Part shown: positions 41,952 through 50,560 of the stretch, piece by piece | Layout of the letters: every line of letters starts with the position of its first letter | Numbering within the stretch: position 1 is the first letter of the stretch | DNA from: Neisseria mucosa | GTDB taxonomy: Bacteria; Pseudomonadota; Gammaproteobacteria; Burkholderiales; Neisseriaceae | Assembly: GCA_003028315.1 (NCBI GenBank) | Contig: CP028150.1 | Location: 744,001-808,000 of the forward strand | DNA: 64,000 nucleotides | Reading direction: 5' to 3' | Notes under the pieces: generated by a model | The model's database searches: none | Told to the model about the DNA's origin: nothing | The model's input: the letters and a program-made list of their open reading frames with translations, nothing else | Program-made: the position numbers and the translations under genes

Positions 41952-42344
41952 ATGATGAACATCAGCCAGGCCGCGGCCGAGAGCGGCCTTTCCGCCAAAC
42001 AAATCCGCGACTACGAAAAGCACGGCCTAATCGCCTCGGCCGCGCGCAGCGAAGCGGGCTACCGCCGCTACGGACAGGCCGACCTTGCCCGGCTGCGCTT
42101 TATCCGCCATGCGCGGGAAGTGGGCTTTTCGCTGCCGCAGATCGGGCAGCTTTTGAGCCTGCAACACAACCCGCAGCGCACCAGCCGCGAAGTGAAAACG
42201 CTCACCGCGCGGCACATCGCCGAGCTGGAAGCCAAAATCGAACGCTTGCAGGGCATGGTGGCCGAGCTGCAACGTTGGCACGATGCCTGCGCGGGAGACG
42301 ACTGCCCGGATTGTGCGATTTTGGCCGGGCTGGAGGAGCGTTAG
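41952..42344 (+). CDS. cueR: copper-responsive MerR-family regulator CueR
   Basis: 130 aa. N-terminal wHTH NISQAAAESGLSAKQIRDYE and GYRRYGQADLARLRFIRHAR are canonical MerR. A long dimerisation helix (TARHIAELEAKIERLQGMVA) leads to the C-terminal metal loop CAGDDCPDC, the CueR arrangement for Cu(I), Ag(I) or Au(I). It activates the divergent copZ-copA promoter by realigning its 19-bp spacer. A second in-frame ATG at 41955 is possible. Confidence 0.93.
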   Translation: MMNISQAAAESGLSAKQIRDYEKHGLIASAARSEAGYRRYGQADLARLRFIRHAREVGFSLPQIGQLLSLQHNPQRTSREVKTLTARHIAELEAKIERLQGMVAELQRWHDACAGDDCPDCAILAGLEER

Positions 42345-42371
42345 GCGGCTTGGGCAGAATAGAAACAGGCT

Positions 42372-42615
42372 GAGACCTTTGCAAAAAAGCCCTTCCTTCG
42401 ACAGCCGAAACCCAAAAACAGGTTTTCGGCTGTTTTCGCCCCAAATCACTCCTAATTCTACCCAAATACCCTCTTAATCCTCCCCGGATACCCCATAATA
42501 AGGCATCCGGGAAGAAAAACGGGGATATTTGGCACGAAAACAGCCGAAAACCTGTTTTTGGGTTTCGGCTGTTGAGGGAACAGGTGAAGAAGGGTATTTT
42601 GCAAAGGTAGGTCTC
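42372..42615. mobile_element. 244-bp palindromic element made of two IS1106 right ends
   Basis: Starts GAGACCTTTGCAAAA and ends TTTTGCAAAGGTAGGTCTC, with both arms carrying the IS1106 right-end hairpin (CAGCCGAAA / TTTCGGCTG) in mirrored orientation. The right terminal repeat has four extra bases (GTAG) inside it. No transposase is present. It truncates the following OsmC-like gene. Confidence 0.8.
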
Positions 42616-42957
42616 GAACCGAAAAACATGGGCGGTGAAAACGCCGCCCCAAATCCGATGGAATACCTGATCGGCGCTGCGGCAGGCTGCTGCTCCATAG
42701 GTTTCGAGTTGCAAGCAGCACAGGCAGGCGTGAAACTGGAACAGTTTGAAATATCCGCAAGGGGCGGTATCGACATGGCCAAACTGTTCGGCATGGAAGA
42801 TGGCTACGGCGGACTGGATAATCTGGTGCTAACCGTAAAAGTAAAAGCCGACGCCGACCTTCCTACCCTGCAAAATTTCGCCGACCGCTCCGCCGCCACC
42901 TCGCCAGTGTTGAACAGCCTGAAAGCGCGGGCAAAAGTGGTTGTGGAAAAAATCTAG
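42529..42957 (+). pseudogene. OsmC-family protein, N-terminus replaced by IS sequence
   Basis: From about 42616 the frame encodes a typical OsmC core: EPKNMGGENAAPNPMEYLIG, AAAGCCSIGFELQAAQAG and the terminal LNSLKARAKVVVEKI. The first 29 codons from ATG 42529 (including KQPKTCFWVSAVEG) are translated IS1106-end sequence, so the native first 25-35 residues are lost. The first redox Cys region (AAGCC) is kept while the second, usually CPV, reads SPV, which is seen in YhfA-like members. A chimeric protein could still be made, but activity is doubtful. Confidence 0.75.
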
Positions 42958-43049
42958 ACGACTCAAAACGTTTTCTTGTTTTCATTTCGTTAAAAGCCCC
43001 TTTTCTGGACAACTAGAAAAGGGCTTAATCGCTCAAAGGAGGACATGAC

Positions 43050-43385
43050 ATGCAACAACTGCACACTTTGAAAGACATCGAACAGGCCATCGCCACACAC
43101 CCTTTAGTATCACTGTACATCAAAGCCCCAATCTGCGGTGTTTGTACGGTCGTGGCCGCCCAGCTTGACTCAGCTTTGGAGCTAGAAGGAAATGTGTATG
43201 CCGTAAAAGCCGATATTGCTGAAATACCCGAAATGGCTGGACGTTTCCACGTGCTGACCGCACCTGCATGGCTGCTGTTTTATCAAGGCAAGGAAGTAGA
43301 ACGGATGGCCCGCTTCATCCCTCAGGCACAGATGAAGCAGACATTGGCAAAATGGACAAAAGTAGCAGAAAGCGGACATCAGTAA
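43050..43385 (+). CDS. thioredoxin-family protein
   Basis: 111 aa. Thioredoxin fold with active site APICGVC (Cys29-Gly-Val-Cys32) and the cis-Pro region VLTAPAWLLFYQGKEVERMA. No signal peptide, so cytoplasmic. Strong RBS AAAGGAGG 9 nt upstream. A CGVC rather than CGPC centre suggests a specialised bacteriocin-transport-like or YtpP-like thioredoxin. It is followed by a hairpin of Pasteurellaceae type. Confidence 0.88.
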   Translation: MQQLHTLKDIEQAIATHPLVSLYIKAPICGVCTVVAAQLDSALELEGNVYAVKADIAEIPEMAGRFHVLTAPAWLLFYQGKEVERMARFIPQAQMKQTLAKWTKVAESGHQ

Positions 43386-43430
43386 CCGGTCTATCAATGT
43401 TTCAGACGGCTGCGGTCTTGATAATGATGC

Positions 43431-43482
43431 AAGCGGTCAAATTTTTAAGATGATTTGCAAAAATATCTGAAAATTTGACCGC
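43431..43482. terminator. hairpin of Actinobacillus-type uptake words
   Basis: AAGCGGTCAAATTTT (43431-43445) and AAAATTTGACCGC (43470-43482) form a 13-bp stem. AAGCGGTCAAATTTT is the extended Apl-type USS of Pasteurellaceae, not a neisserial word, and such pairs serve as terminators there. Confidence 0.75.
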
Positions 43483-43645
43483 TCTTTGGCATAAAAAAGC
43501 CTTTCATCCCTTCCTTCGCTTTAGAAAATGTACAATTCAACCATTTTTTCATTTGAAAAAATGATTAAAAGAAAACTTATATCGTTAGAAAAAGTGTATT
43601 ACGTACTGTATAATTAGCCTATATCCGTTGTTTTGGAGAGGCATT

Positions 43646-44932
43646 ATGCAGCGTAAAATCATACAATCCTTAGAAAACTGGAAACACAAAACAAACCGAA
43701 AACCATTAATTATCCAAGGGGCAAGGCAGGTAGGAAAAACCTGGGCGATGAAACACTTTGGCGAGCACTCCTTTGAAAAAGTGGCGTATATCAACTTTGA
43801 TAATAACCCCCGCATGAAAACGCTATTTTCTGGCGACTATGATATTGATCGTTTGATACTCGGTTTGAAAATTGAAAGCGGTGTCGATATTCAAGCAGAA
43901 AACACCCTGATTATTTTTGATGAAGTACAAGAAGTCCCGCAAGCATTATCTTCACTCAAATATTTTTACGAAAATGCACCCCAGTTTTATATCGTCGCGG
44001 CAGGCTCATTGCTTGGGGTATCACTACATCATCAAGTATCTTTTCCTGTTGGCAAAGTGGATTTTCTACCACTTTATCCCATGGATTTTCACGAATTTTT
44101 AACCGCACTTGGCAAACAAGATTTGGTGAAATTGCTGGAATTAAAAGACTGGTCGCTAATTTCAGCCATGAAAACCACTTATATTGATTTACTCCGTTTA
44201 TATTATTTTGTAGGCGGTATGCCTGAAGCGGTAAAAGTATTTATCGAAACACAAAATGTCGATGAAGTGCGTCAAATTCAACGTAATTTATTGATGGCGT
44301 ATGAACAAGATTTTTCCAAACATATTCACGATGGTCAGACTGTGCAAAAAGTGCGGTCAATTTGGGCTTCCATTCCTGAACAGCTTGCCAAAGAAAATAA
44401 AAAATTTATCTATGCTCAGCTACAAAAAGGGGCTAGAAGCAAAGACTATGAAATTGCTTTGCAATGGCTAAAAGACAGCGGCTTAGTACACAGCGTGCCT
44501 CGTGTGAAAAAGCCACATTTGCCACTTTCCGCTTATCAAGATAATGCCTTTAAATTGTATGGCTTAGATGTGGGGCTGCTCGCCGTACAAAGCAACTTGG
44601 ATGCCAGCGTACTGCTAGAAGGCAGCCGTATTTTTACCGAATTTAAAGGCGCTTTAACCGAACAATATGTTTTGCAACAACTGATTGCCACCCAAGAAAA
44701 CCCTGTTTTTTATTGGGCAACTGAAAAAGGTACAGCGGAGGTCGATTTTGTTCTGCAACGTAAGCAAGCTGTGATTCCGATTGAAGTCAAAGCAGAAGAA
44801 AATTTAAAAGCGAAAAGTTTGAAAGTGTATGTAGAACAATTTCAGTCTGAGAAAGCAATTCGCTTTTCAATGGCGGATTATAGGGAGCAGGATTGGCTAG
44901 TGAATGTGCCGTTGTATGCTTGTTCTATTTAA
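43646..44932 (+). CDS. AAA_14/DUF4143 ATPase, Pasteurellaceae-derived
   Basis: 428 aa. N-terminal AAA_14 domain with Walker A IIQGARQVGKTWAM and Walker B LIIFDEVQEVPQAL; sensor region YIVAAGSLLGVSL; the C-terminal DUF4143 domain contains a nuclease-like core, FYWATEKGTAEVDFVLQRKQ with VIPIEVKAEE (D-ExK pattern). These proteins are common, of unknown role. Start 43646 has GGAGAGG upstream. Two Haemophilus-type USS (ACCGCACTT 44102-44110 and AAGTGCGGT 44349-44357) lie inside the gene and no DUS, so a Pasteurellaceae origin is inferred. Confidence 0.85.
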   Translation: MQRKIIQSLENWKHKTNRKPLIIQGARQVGKTWAMKHFGEHSFEKVAYINFDNNPRMKTLFSGDYDIDRLILGLKIESGVDIQAENTLIIFDEVQEVPQALSSLKYFYENAPQFYIVAAGSLLGVSLHHQVSFPVGKVDFLPLYPMDFHEFLTALGKQDLVKLLELKDWSLISAMKTTYIDLLRLYYFVGGMPEAVKVFIETQNVDEVRQIQRNLLMAYEQDFSKHIHDGQTVQKVRSIWASIPEQLAKENKKFIYAQLQKGARSKDYEIALQWLKDSGLVHSVPRVKKPHLPLSAYQDNAFKLYGLDVGLLAVQSNLDASVLLEGSRIFTEFKGALTEQYVLQQLIATQENPVFYWATEKGTAEVDFVLQRKQAVIPIEVKAEENLKAKSLKVYVEQFQSEKAIRFSMADYREQDWLVNVPLYACSI

Positions 44933-44974
44933 ACAAATCTAATCATAGATTCCATATTATTTAAAAAAGGAAAA

Positions 44975-45511
44975 ATGATGTGTAATGTAAATATCCCCAG
45001 AAAAGACAATTCAGATTTAGAATTAACTCTAGAAACTGGAAAAACAACAATTATTATTGGCGCAAACGGTTCAGGCAAAACTCGGCTTGCTGTACATTTA
45101 GAAGAACAGTTAGGCGAAAAAGCACATCGAATCGCAGCGCATAGAGCCTTAAGTTTAAATCCTAATATAGAAAAAATATCAGAGGCTAAAGCCAAACAAG
45201 GGCTTTTTTATGGAAATCCTGAGTGGGCAAAAGATATCTCCCAAAGAAAAAGTGCTCGTTGGAATAATAAATCATCAACGTATTTATTAAATGATTTTGA
45301 CCGCCTTCTACAATATTTATTTGCTCAACAAAATAATCTTGCTGTTGAAAATCACCAAAAACGCAAGCGTGGTGAAGAAATTACCAATAGCAAAACTAAA
45401 TTAGACACTTTACAAGAAGTATGGGAAAGATTATTACCGACTAAAAAACTGCGTATAACAGCAAATGGAGCCGCGACTACCGCCGTTCGCGAGCTGTCTA
45501 TCTGGATGTAA
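44975..45511 (+). pseudogene. AAA-family ATPase, truncated by fusion to malic enzyme gene
   Basis: The first 160 or so residues show an ABC/SMC-like ATPase N-terminus with Walker A TIIIGANGSGKTRLAVHLEE and a charged helical part (NHQKRKRGEEITNSKTKLDT). From about 45465 the DNA is that of a malic enzyme gene in another frame, so the last 13 residues (ATTAVRELSIWM) are chimeric and everything after the first third, including Walker B, is missing. RBS AAAAGGAAAA precedes the ATG. It follows the DUF4143 gene by 42 bp and shares its AT-rich style, so both probably came in together. Confidence 0.75.
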
Positions 45512-46800
45512 ACCATCCTGAAAACATCCGTACATCGTTTGAAACTCTGGGCTTGCGTGCAGATGATGTAGATTTGATTGTGGTTTCCGATGCGGAAGAG
45601 ATTTTGGGTATCGGCGACTGGGGTGTGAACGGCACGGATATTTCCGTCGGCAAACTGGCAGTTTATACTGCTGCTGCGGGCATTCATCCCAGCCGCACCA
45701 TTGCTGTGAATCTAGATGTGGGTACAGATAATGAAGCCCTGCTCAATGATCCCGCTTATTTGGGCAATCGCCATGCCCGCGTGCGTGGCGAACGCTACGA
45801 CGCATTGATTGCAAGCTACCTGAAAACTGCTGCTGAAATGTTCCCCAATGCGCTTTTGCACTTTGAAGACTTCGGTCCGTCCCATGCCCGCCGCATTTTG
45901 GTGGAGAACCGCCGACAATACCGTATTTTCAACGACGATATGCAGGGAACGGGCGCGATTGTGATGGCTGCCGTATTCTCTGGCCTGAAAGTGACCAAAC
46001 AGACCTTTGCCGAACAGCGGTTGGTGGTGTACGGCGCAGGCACGGCAGGTACAGGTATGGCCGACCAAATCAGTGCAGCGATGGAGCGCGAAGGTCTGAG
46101 TCGCGAAGAAGCGAAACAACGCGTATGGCTGATTGACATCAACGGACTGGTTACTGACGACATGGACGGCTTGCCCGATTACCAGCAGGAATATGCACGT
46201 CCCGCCGCCGAAGTCGCCGATTGGGCGAAAACGGACGGTAAAATCGGCTTGCTCGAAGTTGTAAAACAAGTAAAACCGACTATCTTGATTGGCACATCCA
46301 CCGATCACGGCGCATTCACTGAAGACGTAGTCAAAGCCCTATGTGCGGGCGTAGAGCGCCCAATTCTGCTGCCGTTATCTAACCCGACCGAGAAAATCGA
46401 AGTGATGCCGAGTGAGGCTATAAAATGGTCGGATGGCAAAGCGCTCATTTCTGTCGGCATCCCCGTGCCACCCGTGCCGTATAAAGGCGTAAACTACGAA
46501 ATCGGTCAAGCTAACAACGCCATGCTTTACCCGGGGTTGGGGCTGGGGGTTATCGTTTCCGGTGCGAAACACGTTACTGACGGGATGCTGCTGGCTGCAG
46601 CTGAAGCAGTCGCCTCGCAAGTCAATCCGCAGGACGAAGGCGCGTCGCTCCTGCCATCGGTGAATAACCTGCGTGCATCGTCTGCTACTGTTGCTGTTGC
46701 CGTTGCCAAACAAGCGGTCAAGGACGGTGTAGAGACCAAGCAGCCTGAAAACTGGGTACAGGCGGTGCAGGACGCAATGTGGCAGGCGGTATATGAATAG
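45466..46800 (+). pseudogene. NAD-type malic enzyme, 5'-truncated
   Basis: The reading frame of a malic enzyme is visible from about 45466 (RDYRRSRAVYLDVNHPENI) to TAG/TAA at 46800, giving about 444 C-terminal residues with the family's LRADDVDLIVVSDAEEILG, FNDDMQGTGAIVMAAVFSG, VYGAGTAGTGMADQI NAD-binding loop and LPLSNPTEKIEVMPSEA. The normal N-terminal 110-130 residues are absent because the AAA ATPase fragment is joined here. ATG 45553 exists but lies inside the conserved core. An Eikenella-type DUS follows the stop (46806-46817). Confidence 0.85.
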
Positions 46801-47217
46801 CTATAAGGCTACCTGAAAGCAAAAAGCAGTCTGAAATCCATGCAAAGAAGTCAGGCTGCTTTTACATTTTCAGACGACCTCCACCCGCAGCGCATCCACA
46901 ATCAACTTAAACACATTCGAATGCCCGCGGCGACTGGGGTAATAGAGATAAAGCGGATCGTAGGTGATGGCGTACTCGGGCAACAGCTCGACCAACTGCC
47001 CTGAATGGAGTGCGTCTGCGGCGATGATATGCGGCAGCCAAGTGATGCCGAGGTCGTCTGAAAGGGCTTGCAGGCGCAGATGATTATTGATGGAAAACTG
47101 CGATTTGGGCGTGAACGTAATCAGCTCTTTTTTGTATTTGAATTCCCACTGCATCTCCGCGCCGTGTTCGGCGGAGAGCTTTGCGCCGATAAGGCAGTGC
47201 TGCTGCAAATCGTCAAT

Positions 47218-48073
47218 AGACCTCTTGCGAAAGTATCCTGAAGATTTACAATTCCCAAATGAAATACGAAAACCTAATCCAAAGAAGCGACAGGGAATTC
47301 AAACGGCTCACAGGTGTAACGCCCGTCCTTTTTCATGAAATGCTGCAAGTCACCACAGAAGCAGAAAGCCGGAAGGTCAAGTCGGGCAGGCCGCATACGC
47401 TCGGTTTGGCAGACCAACTGCTGCTTACCCTAAGTTATCTGCGCCATTATCATACCCAACTCGAATTGGCCGCTATCTACGGTCTTTCTGAAAGTAATGT
47501 CTGCCGCACCATCCGTAAAACTGAGGACGCTCTCATTCGTTGCAAACGCTTTTCCCTGCCAAAACACAAGAATCCGGGCGATCAAACGGTCATCATTGAC
47601 GTTACCGAAAGCCCGATTGAACGTCCCAAAAAAACAGCGGCAGTATTACAGCGGCAAGAAAAAGCGACACACGGTTAAAATCCAAGTCATATACGGCAGA
47701 GAAACTGAAAAAATCATCAGCATCCAGACGGGGATGGGTGCTCAGCATGACATGCGTTTAGCCAAGAAGCACCTTGCAGAGCTTTATCCCTACAAAATAG
47801 TCATTGCGGATAGGGGTTATCAAGGATTGGCTAAAACCGGATTACAGACCCCGAAAAAGAAATCTAAACATCATCCGCTGAACAAACAGGATAAAGAGGC
47901 GAACAGGTGGTTAGGCAAACTCAGAACCGTCATCGAGCACATCAACAGAAAAATTAAGATATTCAAAATCTTGTCGCTACCTTACCGCAACAGGCGGAAA
48001 CGGTTCGGGTTAAGGGCAAATCTGATTGCAGGACTGGTTAATGCGATGGGATGAATATTTTCGCAAGAGGTCT
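47218..48073 (+). mobile_element. IS5-family (IS427/IS1031-like) element, 856 bp, with 3-bp target duplication
   Basis: Terminal repeats AGACCTCTTGCGAAA (47218) and TTTCGCAAGAGGTCT (to 48073), flanked by AAT at 47215-47217 and 48074-48076. It carries a transposase of the DDE_Tnp_4 type split by a frame change. Confidence 0.88.
47259..48054 (+). pseudogene. DDE_Tnp_4 transposase with +1 frame change in an A7 run
   Basis: Frame 1 (47259-47678) encodes the DUF4096-like N-terminus and TLGLADQLLLTLSYLRHYHT up to VTESPIERPKK; the continuation QRQYYSGKKKRHTVKIQVIY ... IADRGYQGLAK ... NRWLGKLRTVIEHINRKIK is in a second frame ending at 48054. The switch lies at CCC-A7-CAGCGG (about 47625-47637). Six As would give one uninterrupted 264-aa protein with the D-D-E catalytic set, so the element has either lost function by a homopolymer insertion or relies on slippage in the A run. 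Confidence 0.85.
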
Positions 48074-48644
48074 AATATTTTTCGGCGAACCGTATTGCGC
48101 CAAATAATCGGGCGAGGCGACCAATACCATTTTGAGCGGTGCGGAAATCGGCACCGCAATCATCTCTTTCGCCACATCGTTACCCAGCCGCACGCCCATA
48201 TCAAACCCTTCTTTCACAATGTCCGCCCAGCGGTCGTCCACCACGATTTCCAAACGGATTTTCGGGTATTGGTTCAAAATCGGCTTTAATTTCGGGTACA
48301 ACACCGCTTCCGCCGCCACCGCAGGGGCATTGATACGAATCAGCCCCGAAGGCGTGTTCAGAAAAGTATTCAACGCATCGACCTCGTGGTTAATCGCTTG
48401 ATAAAGCGGAAAAAGCTGCTCAAAAAGCTGCTGTCCGGCTTCGGTCAGCGACACATTGCGCGTAGTGCGGTTGAGCAGGCGCAAATTTAGCCGCGTTTCT
48501 AAATTTTTCATGCTGTGGCTCAACGCCGAAGAAGAAATCCCCAAAAGCTGTCCTGCCTTCACAAAACTCTGAGTTTGTGCGAGTGTCAAAAAATAATTCA
48601 GCTCGTTAAAGTTCTGCATTTTCCTGCCCCGTTTTAACTGATTA

Positions 48645-49851
48645 GAGACCTTTGCAAAATTCCCCAAAATCCCCTAAATTCCCACCAAGACATTTAGGGG
48701 ATTTTCCATGACCACCTTCTTCCAGCAAACCGCCCAAGCCATGATTGCCAAACACATCGACCGCTTCCCACTATTGAAGTTGGATCAGGTGATTGATTGG
48801 CAGCCGATCGAACAGTACCTGAACCGTCAAAGGACCCGTTACGTCCGAGACCACCGCGGCCGTCCCGCCTATCCCCTGCTGTCCATGTTCAAAGCCGTCC
48901 TGCTCGGACAATGGCACAGTCTCTCCGATCCCGAACTCGAACACAGCCTCATCACCCGCATCGATTTCAACCTGTTTTGCCGTTTTGACGAACTGAGCAT
49001 CCCCGATTACAGCACCTTATGCCGCTACCGAAACTGGCTGGCGCAAGACGATACCCTGTCCGAATTGCTAAAACTGATTAACTGCCAACTGACCGAAAAA
49101 GGCCTAAAAGTAGAGAAAGCATCCGCCGCCGTCATTGACGCCACCATTATTCAGACCGCCGGCAGCAAACAGCGTCAGGCTATAGAAGTCGATGAAGAAG
49201 GACAAATCAGCGGCCAAACCACACCGAGCAAAGATAAAGATGCCCGTTGGACAAAGAAAAACGGCCTCTACAAACTCGGTTACAAACAACATACCCGTAC
49301 CGATGAGGAAGGCTATATCGAGAAACTGCACATCACCCCCGCCAATACCCATGAGTGCAACCACCTGTTGCCTTTGTTGGAGGGCATTGCCGAAGATACG
49401 ACCGTCTATGCCGATAAAGGCTACGACAGTGCGGAAAACCGGCAACATCTGAAAGAGCATCAGTTGCTGGACGGCATTATGCGCAAAGCCCACCGTAACC
49501 GTCCGCTGACGGAAAATCAAACGAAGCGTAACCGGTATTTATCGAAAACCCGTTATGTGGTCGAACAAAGCTTTGGTACGCTACACCGTAAATTCCGCTA
49601 TGCCCGGGCAGCCTATTTTGGTCTGCTCAAAGTGAGTGCGCAAAGCCATCTGAAGGCGATGTGTTTGAACCTGTTGAAGGCGGCTAACAGGCTAAGTGTG
49701 CCTGCTGCTGCCTAAAAGGCGGCCCGGATGCCCGATTATGGGGTATCCGGGGAGGATTAAGGGGGCATTTGGCACGAAAACAGCCGAAATCCTGTGTTTG
49801 GGTTTCGGCTGTTGAGGGAACAGGTGAAGAGGGGTATTTTGCAAGGGTCTC
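48645..49851 (+). mobile_element. complete IS1106-like element, 1207 bp, with 5-bp target duplication
   Basis: Ends GAGACCTTTGCAAAA (48645) and TTTTGCAAGGGTCTC (to 49851; one G for A change), flanked by GATTA at 48640-48644 and 49852-49856. It carries an intact transposase. It separates the LysR start from the oxidoreductase gene at 49954 and therefore splits their shared control region. Confidence 0.9.
48708..49715 (+). CDS. IS5-family (IS1106-type) transposase, complete
   Basis: 335 aa. N-terminal DUF772-like domain (YPLLSMFKAVLLGQWHSLSD), then the DDE core with Asp in AAVIDATIIQTAG, Asp in VYADKGYDSAENR and Glu in YVVEQSFGTLHRKF. Starts directly after the folded left-end leader (ATTTAGGGGATTTTCC). 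No inactivating lesion, so a potential source of transposase for the IS1106-derived mini-elements at 6438 and 42372. Confidence 0.95.
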   Translation: MTTFFQQTAQAMIAKHIDRFPLLKLDQVIDWQPIEQYLNRQRTRYVRDHRGRPAYPLLSMFKAVLLGQWHSLSDPELEHSLITRIDFNLFCRFDELSIPDYSTLCRYRNWLAQDDTLSELLKLINCQLTEKGLKVEKASAAVIDATIIQTAGSKQRQAIEVDEEGQISGQTTPSKDKDARWTKKNGLYKLGYKQHTRTDEEGYIEKLHITPANTHECNHLLPLLEGIAEDTTVYADKGYDSAENRQHLKEHQLLDGIMRKAHRNRPLTENQTKRNRYLSKTRYVVEQSFGTLHRKFRYARAAYFGLLKVSAQSHLKAMCLNLLKAANRLSVPAAA

Positions 49852-49856
49852 GATTA

Positions 49857-49953
49857 GTGAATTTAATTCATGACATCATAAAACCAAACCTAATTTATCT
49901 CAATAAAAACAAATCATAAAATGACCGCACTTTGAAATGATAAGGAGAATGAA
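49857..49953 (+). promoter_or_regulatory. USS-bearing control region of the oxidoreductase operon
   Basis: GAATTTAATTCATGACATCA (from about 49859) is followed by AATTTATC-CAATAAAAA and, at 49924-49932, ACCGCACTT, the Haemophilus USS in reverse. Nearly the same 80 bp occur at 58763-58845 before the aldo/keto reductase gene. AAGGAG stands just before the ATG at 49954. Confidence 0.7.
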
Positions 49954-50535
49954 ATGAAAAACATCCTGATTCTGGGGGCAAATGGCGGTTTGGCTCAAAC
50001 GGTGATTCCGGTCTTACTGGAAAACCCTGAACTTATACTCACGCTGGTATCACGCAACATCCGCCGCCTGCAAACCTTCGCCAATGAGCGGGTAAATGTG
50101 GTGCAGGCTGATGTGATGGATTTGCCTCAACTGGAAAGCTTAATGCAGGGGCAAGATGTGGTGTATACCAACCTTGCGGGAAACCTTGAAGCAATGGCGG
50201 AAAATATTGTGCAAGCAATGAACCGTACCAATGTTAAAAGACTGATTTGGATTAGTTCGATGGGTATTTATGGCGAAACAGGTGAAGACCATGGAGCAAT
50301 TTTAGAGCCTTACCGCCGTTCGGCGCAGGTGGTGGAAAACAGCCGCTTGGATTACACCATTATCCGCCCTGCGTGGTTTACAGACGGCCATGAAATCGAT
50401 TACCAACTCACCCGTAAAGGCGAACCATTTCAGGGCAGACAGGTTTCTAAACGCAGCATTGCCCATTTAATCGCCAAACTGATTGAACGCCCCGAATTTT
50501 CCATTCGGGAAAGTTTAGGTATAGGCAGAATCTAA
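49954..50535 (+). CDS. NAD(P)-binding SDR/NmrA-like protein
   Basis: 193 aa. Rossmann motif ILILGANGGLAQTVIPVLL, the TSR-type VVYTNLAGNLEAMAENIVQA, and IRPAWFTDGHEI are typical of atypical short-chain dehydrogenases (NAD(P)H-binding, SDR5-like) used as redox sensors or epimerase-like enzymes. The following SnoaL-like gene is 25 bp downstream in the same operon. Divergent from the disrupted LysR gene and separated from it by IS1106. Confidence 0.85.
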   Translation: MKNILILGANGGLAQTVIPVLLENPELILTLVSRNIRRLQTFANERVNVVQADVMDLPQLESLMQGQDVVYTNLAGNLEAMAENIVQAMNRTNVKRLIWISSMGIYGETGEDHGAILEPYRRSAQVVENSRLDYTIIRPAWFTDGHEIDYQLTRKGEPFQGRQVSKRSIAHLIAKLIERPEFSIRESLGIGRI

Positions 50536-50560
50536 CCAATAAGCACAAGGAAGCTCAAAA

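Larger units (their letters stand above)
46870..48619 (-). pseudogene. LysR-family regulator interrupted by an IS5-like element
   Basis: N-terminal part (48619 down to 48074): wHTH NYFLTLAQTQSFVKAGQLLG and SSALSHSMKNLETRLNLRLL, effector domain up to YGSPKNI. C-terminal part (47214 down to 46870): DDLQQHCLIGAKLSAEHG to ALRVEVV. Removing the IS and one AAT duplication rejoins K-N-I-D-D in frame, giving a 296-aa regulator of standard length. It faces away from the oxidoreductase gene at 49954, which it probably controlled before a second IS (IS1106) landed in the shared promoter region. A DUS word lies in the C-terminal part (LSDDLG). Confidence 0.88.

Noticed and set aside
47259..48054. Programmed -1 frameshift in the IS transposase
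   Set aside because: A -1 slip on the A7 run leads to the wrong frame; the needed change is +1, i.e. one A fewer.
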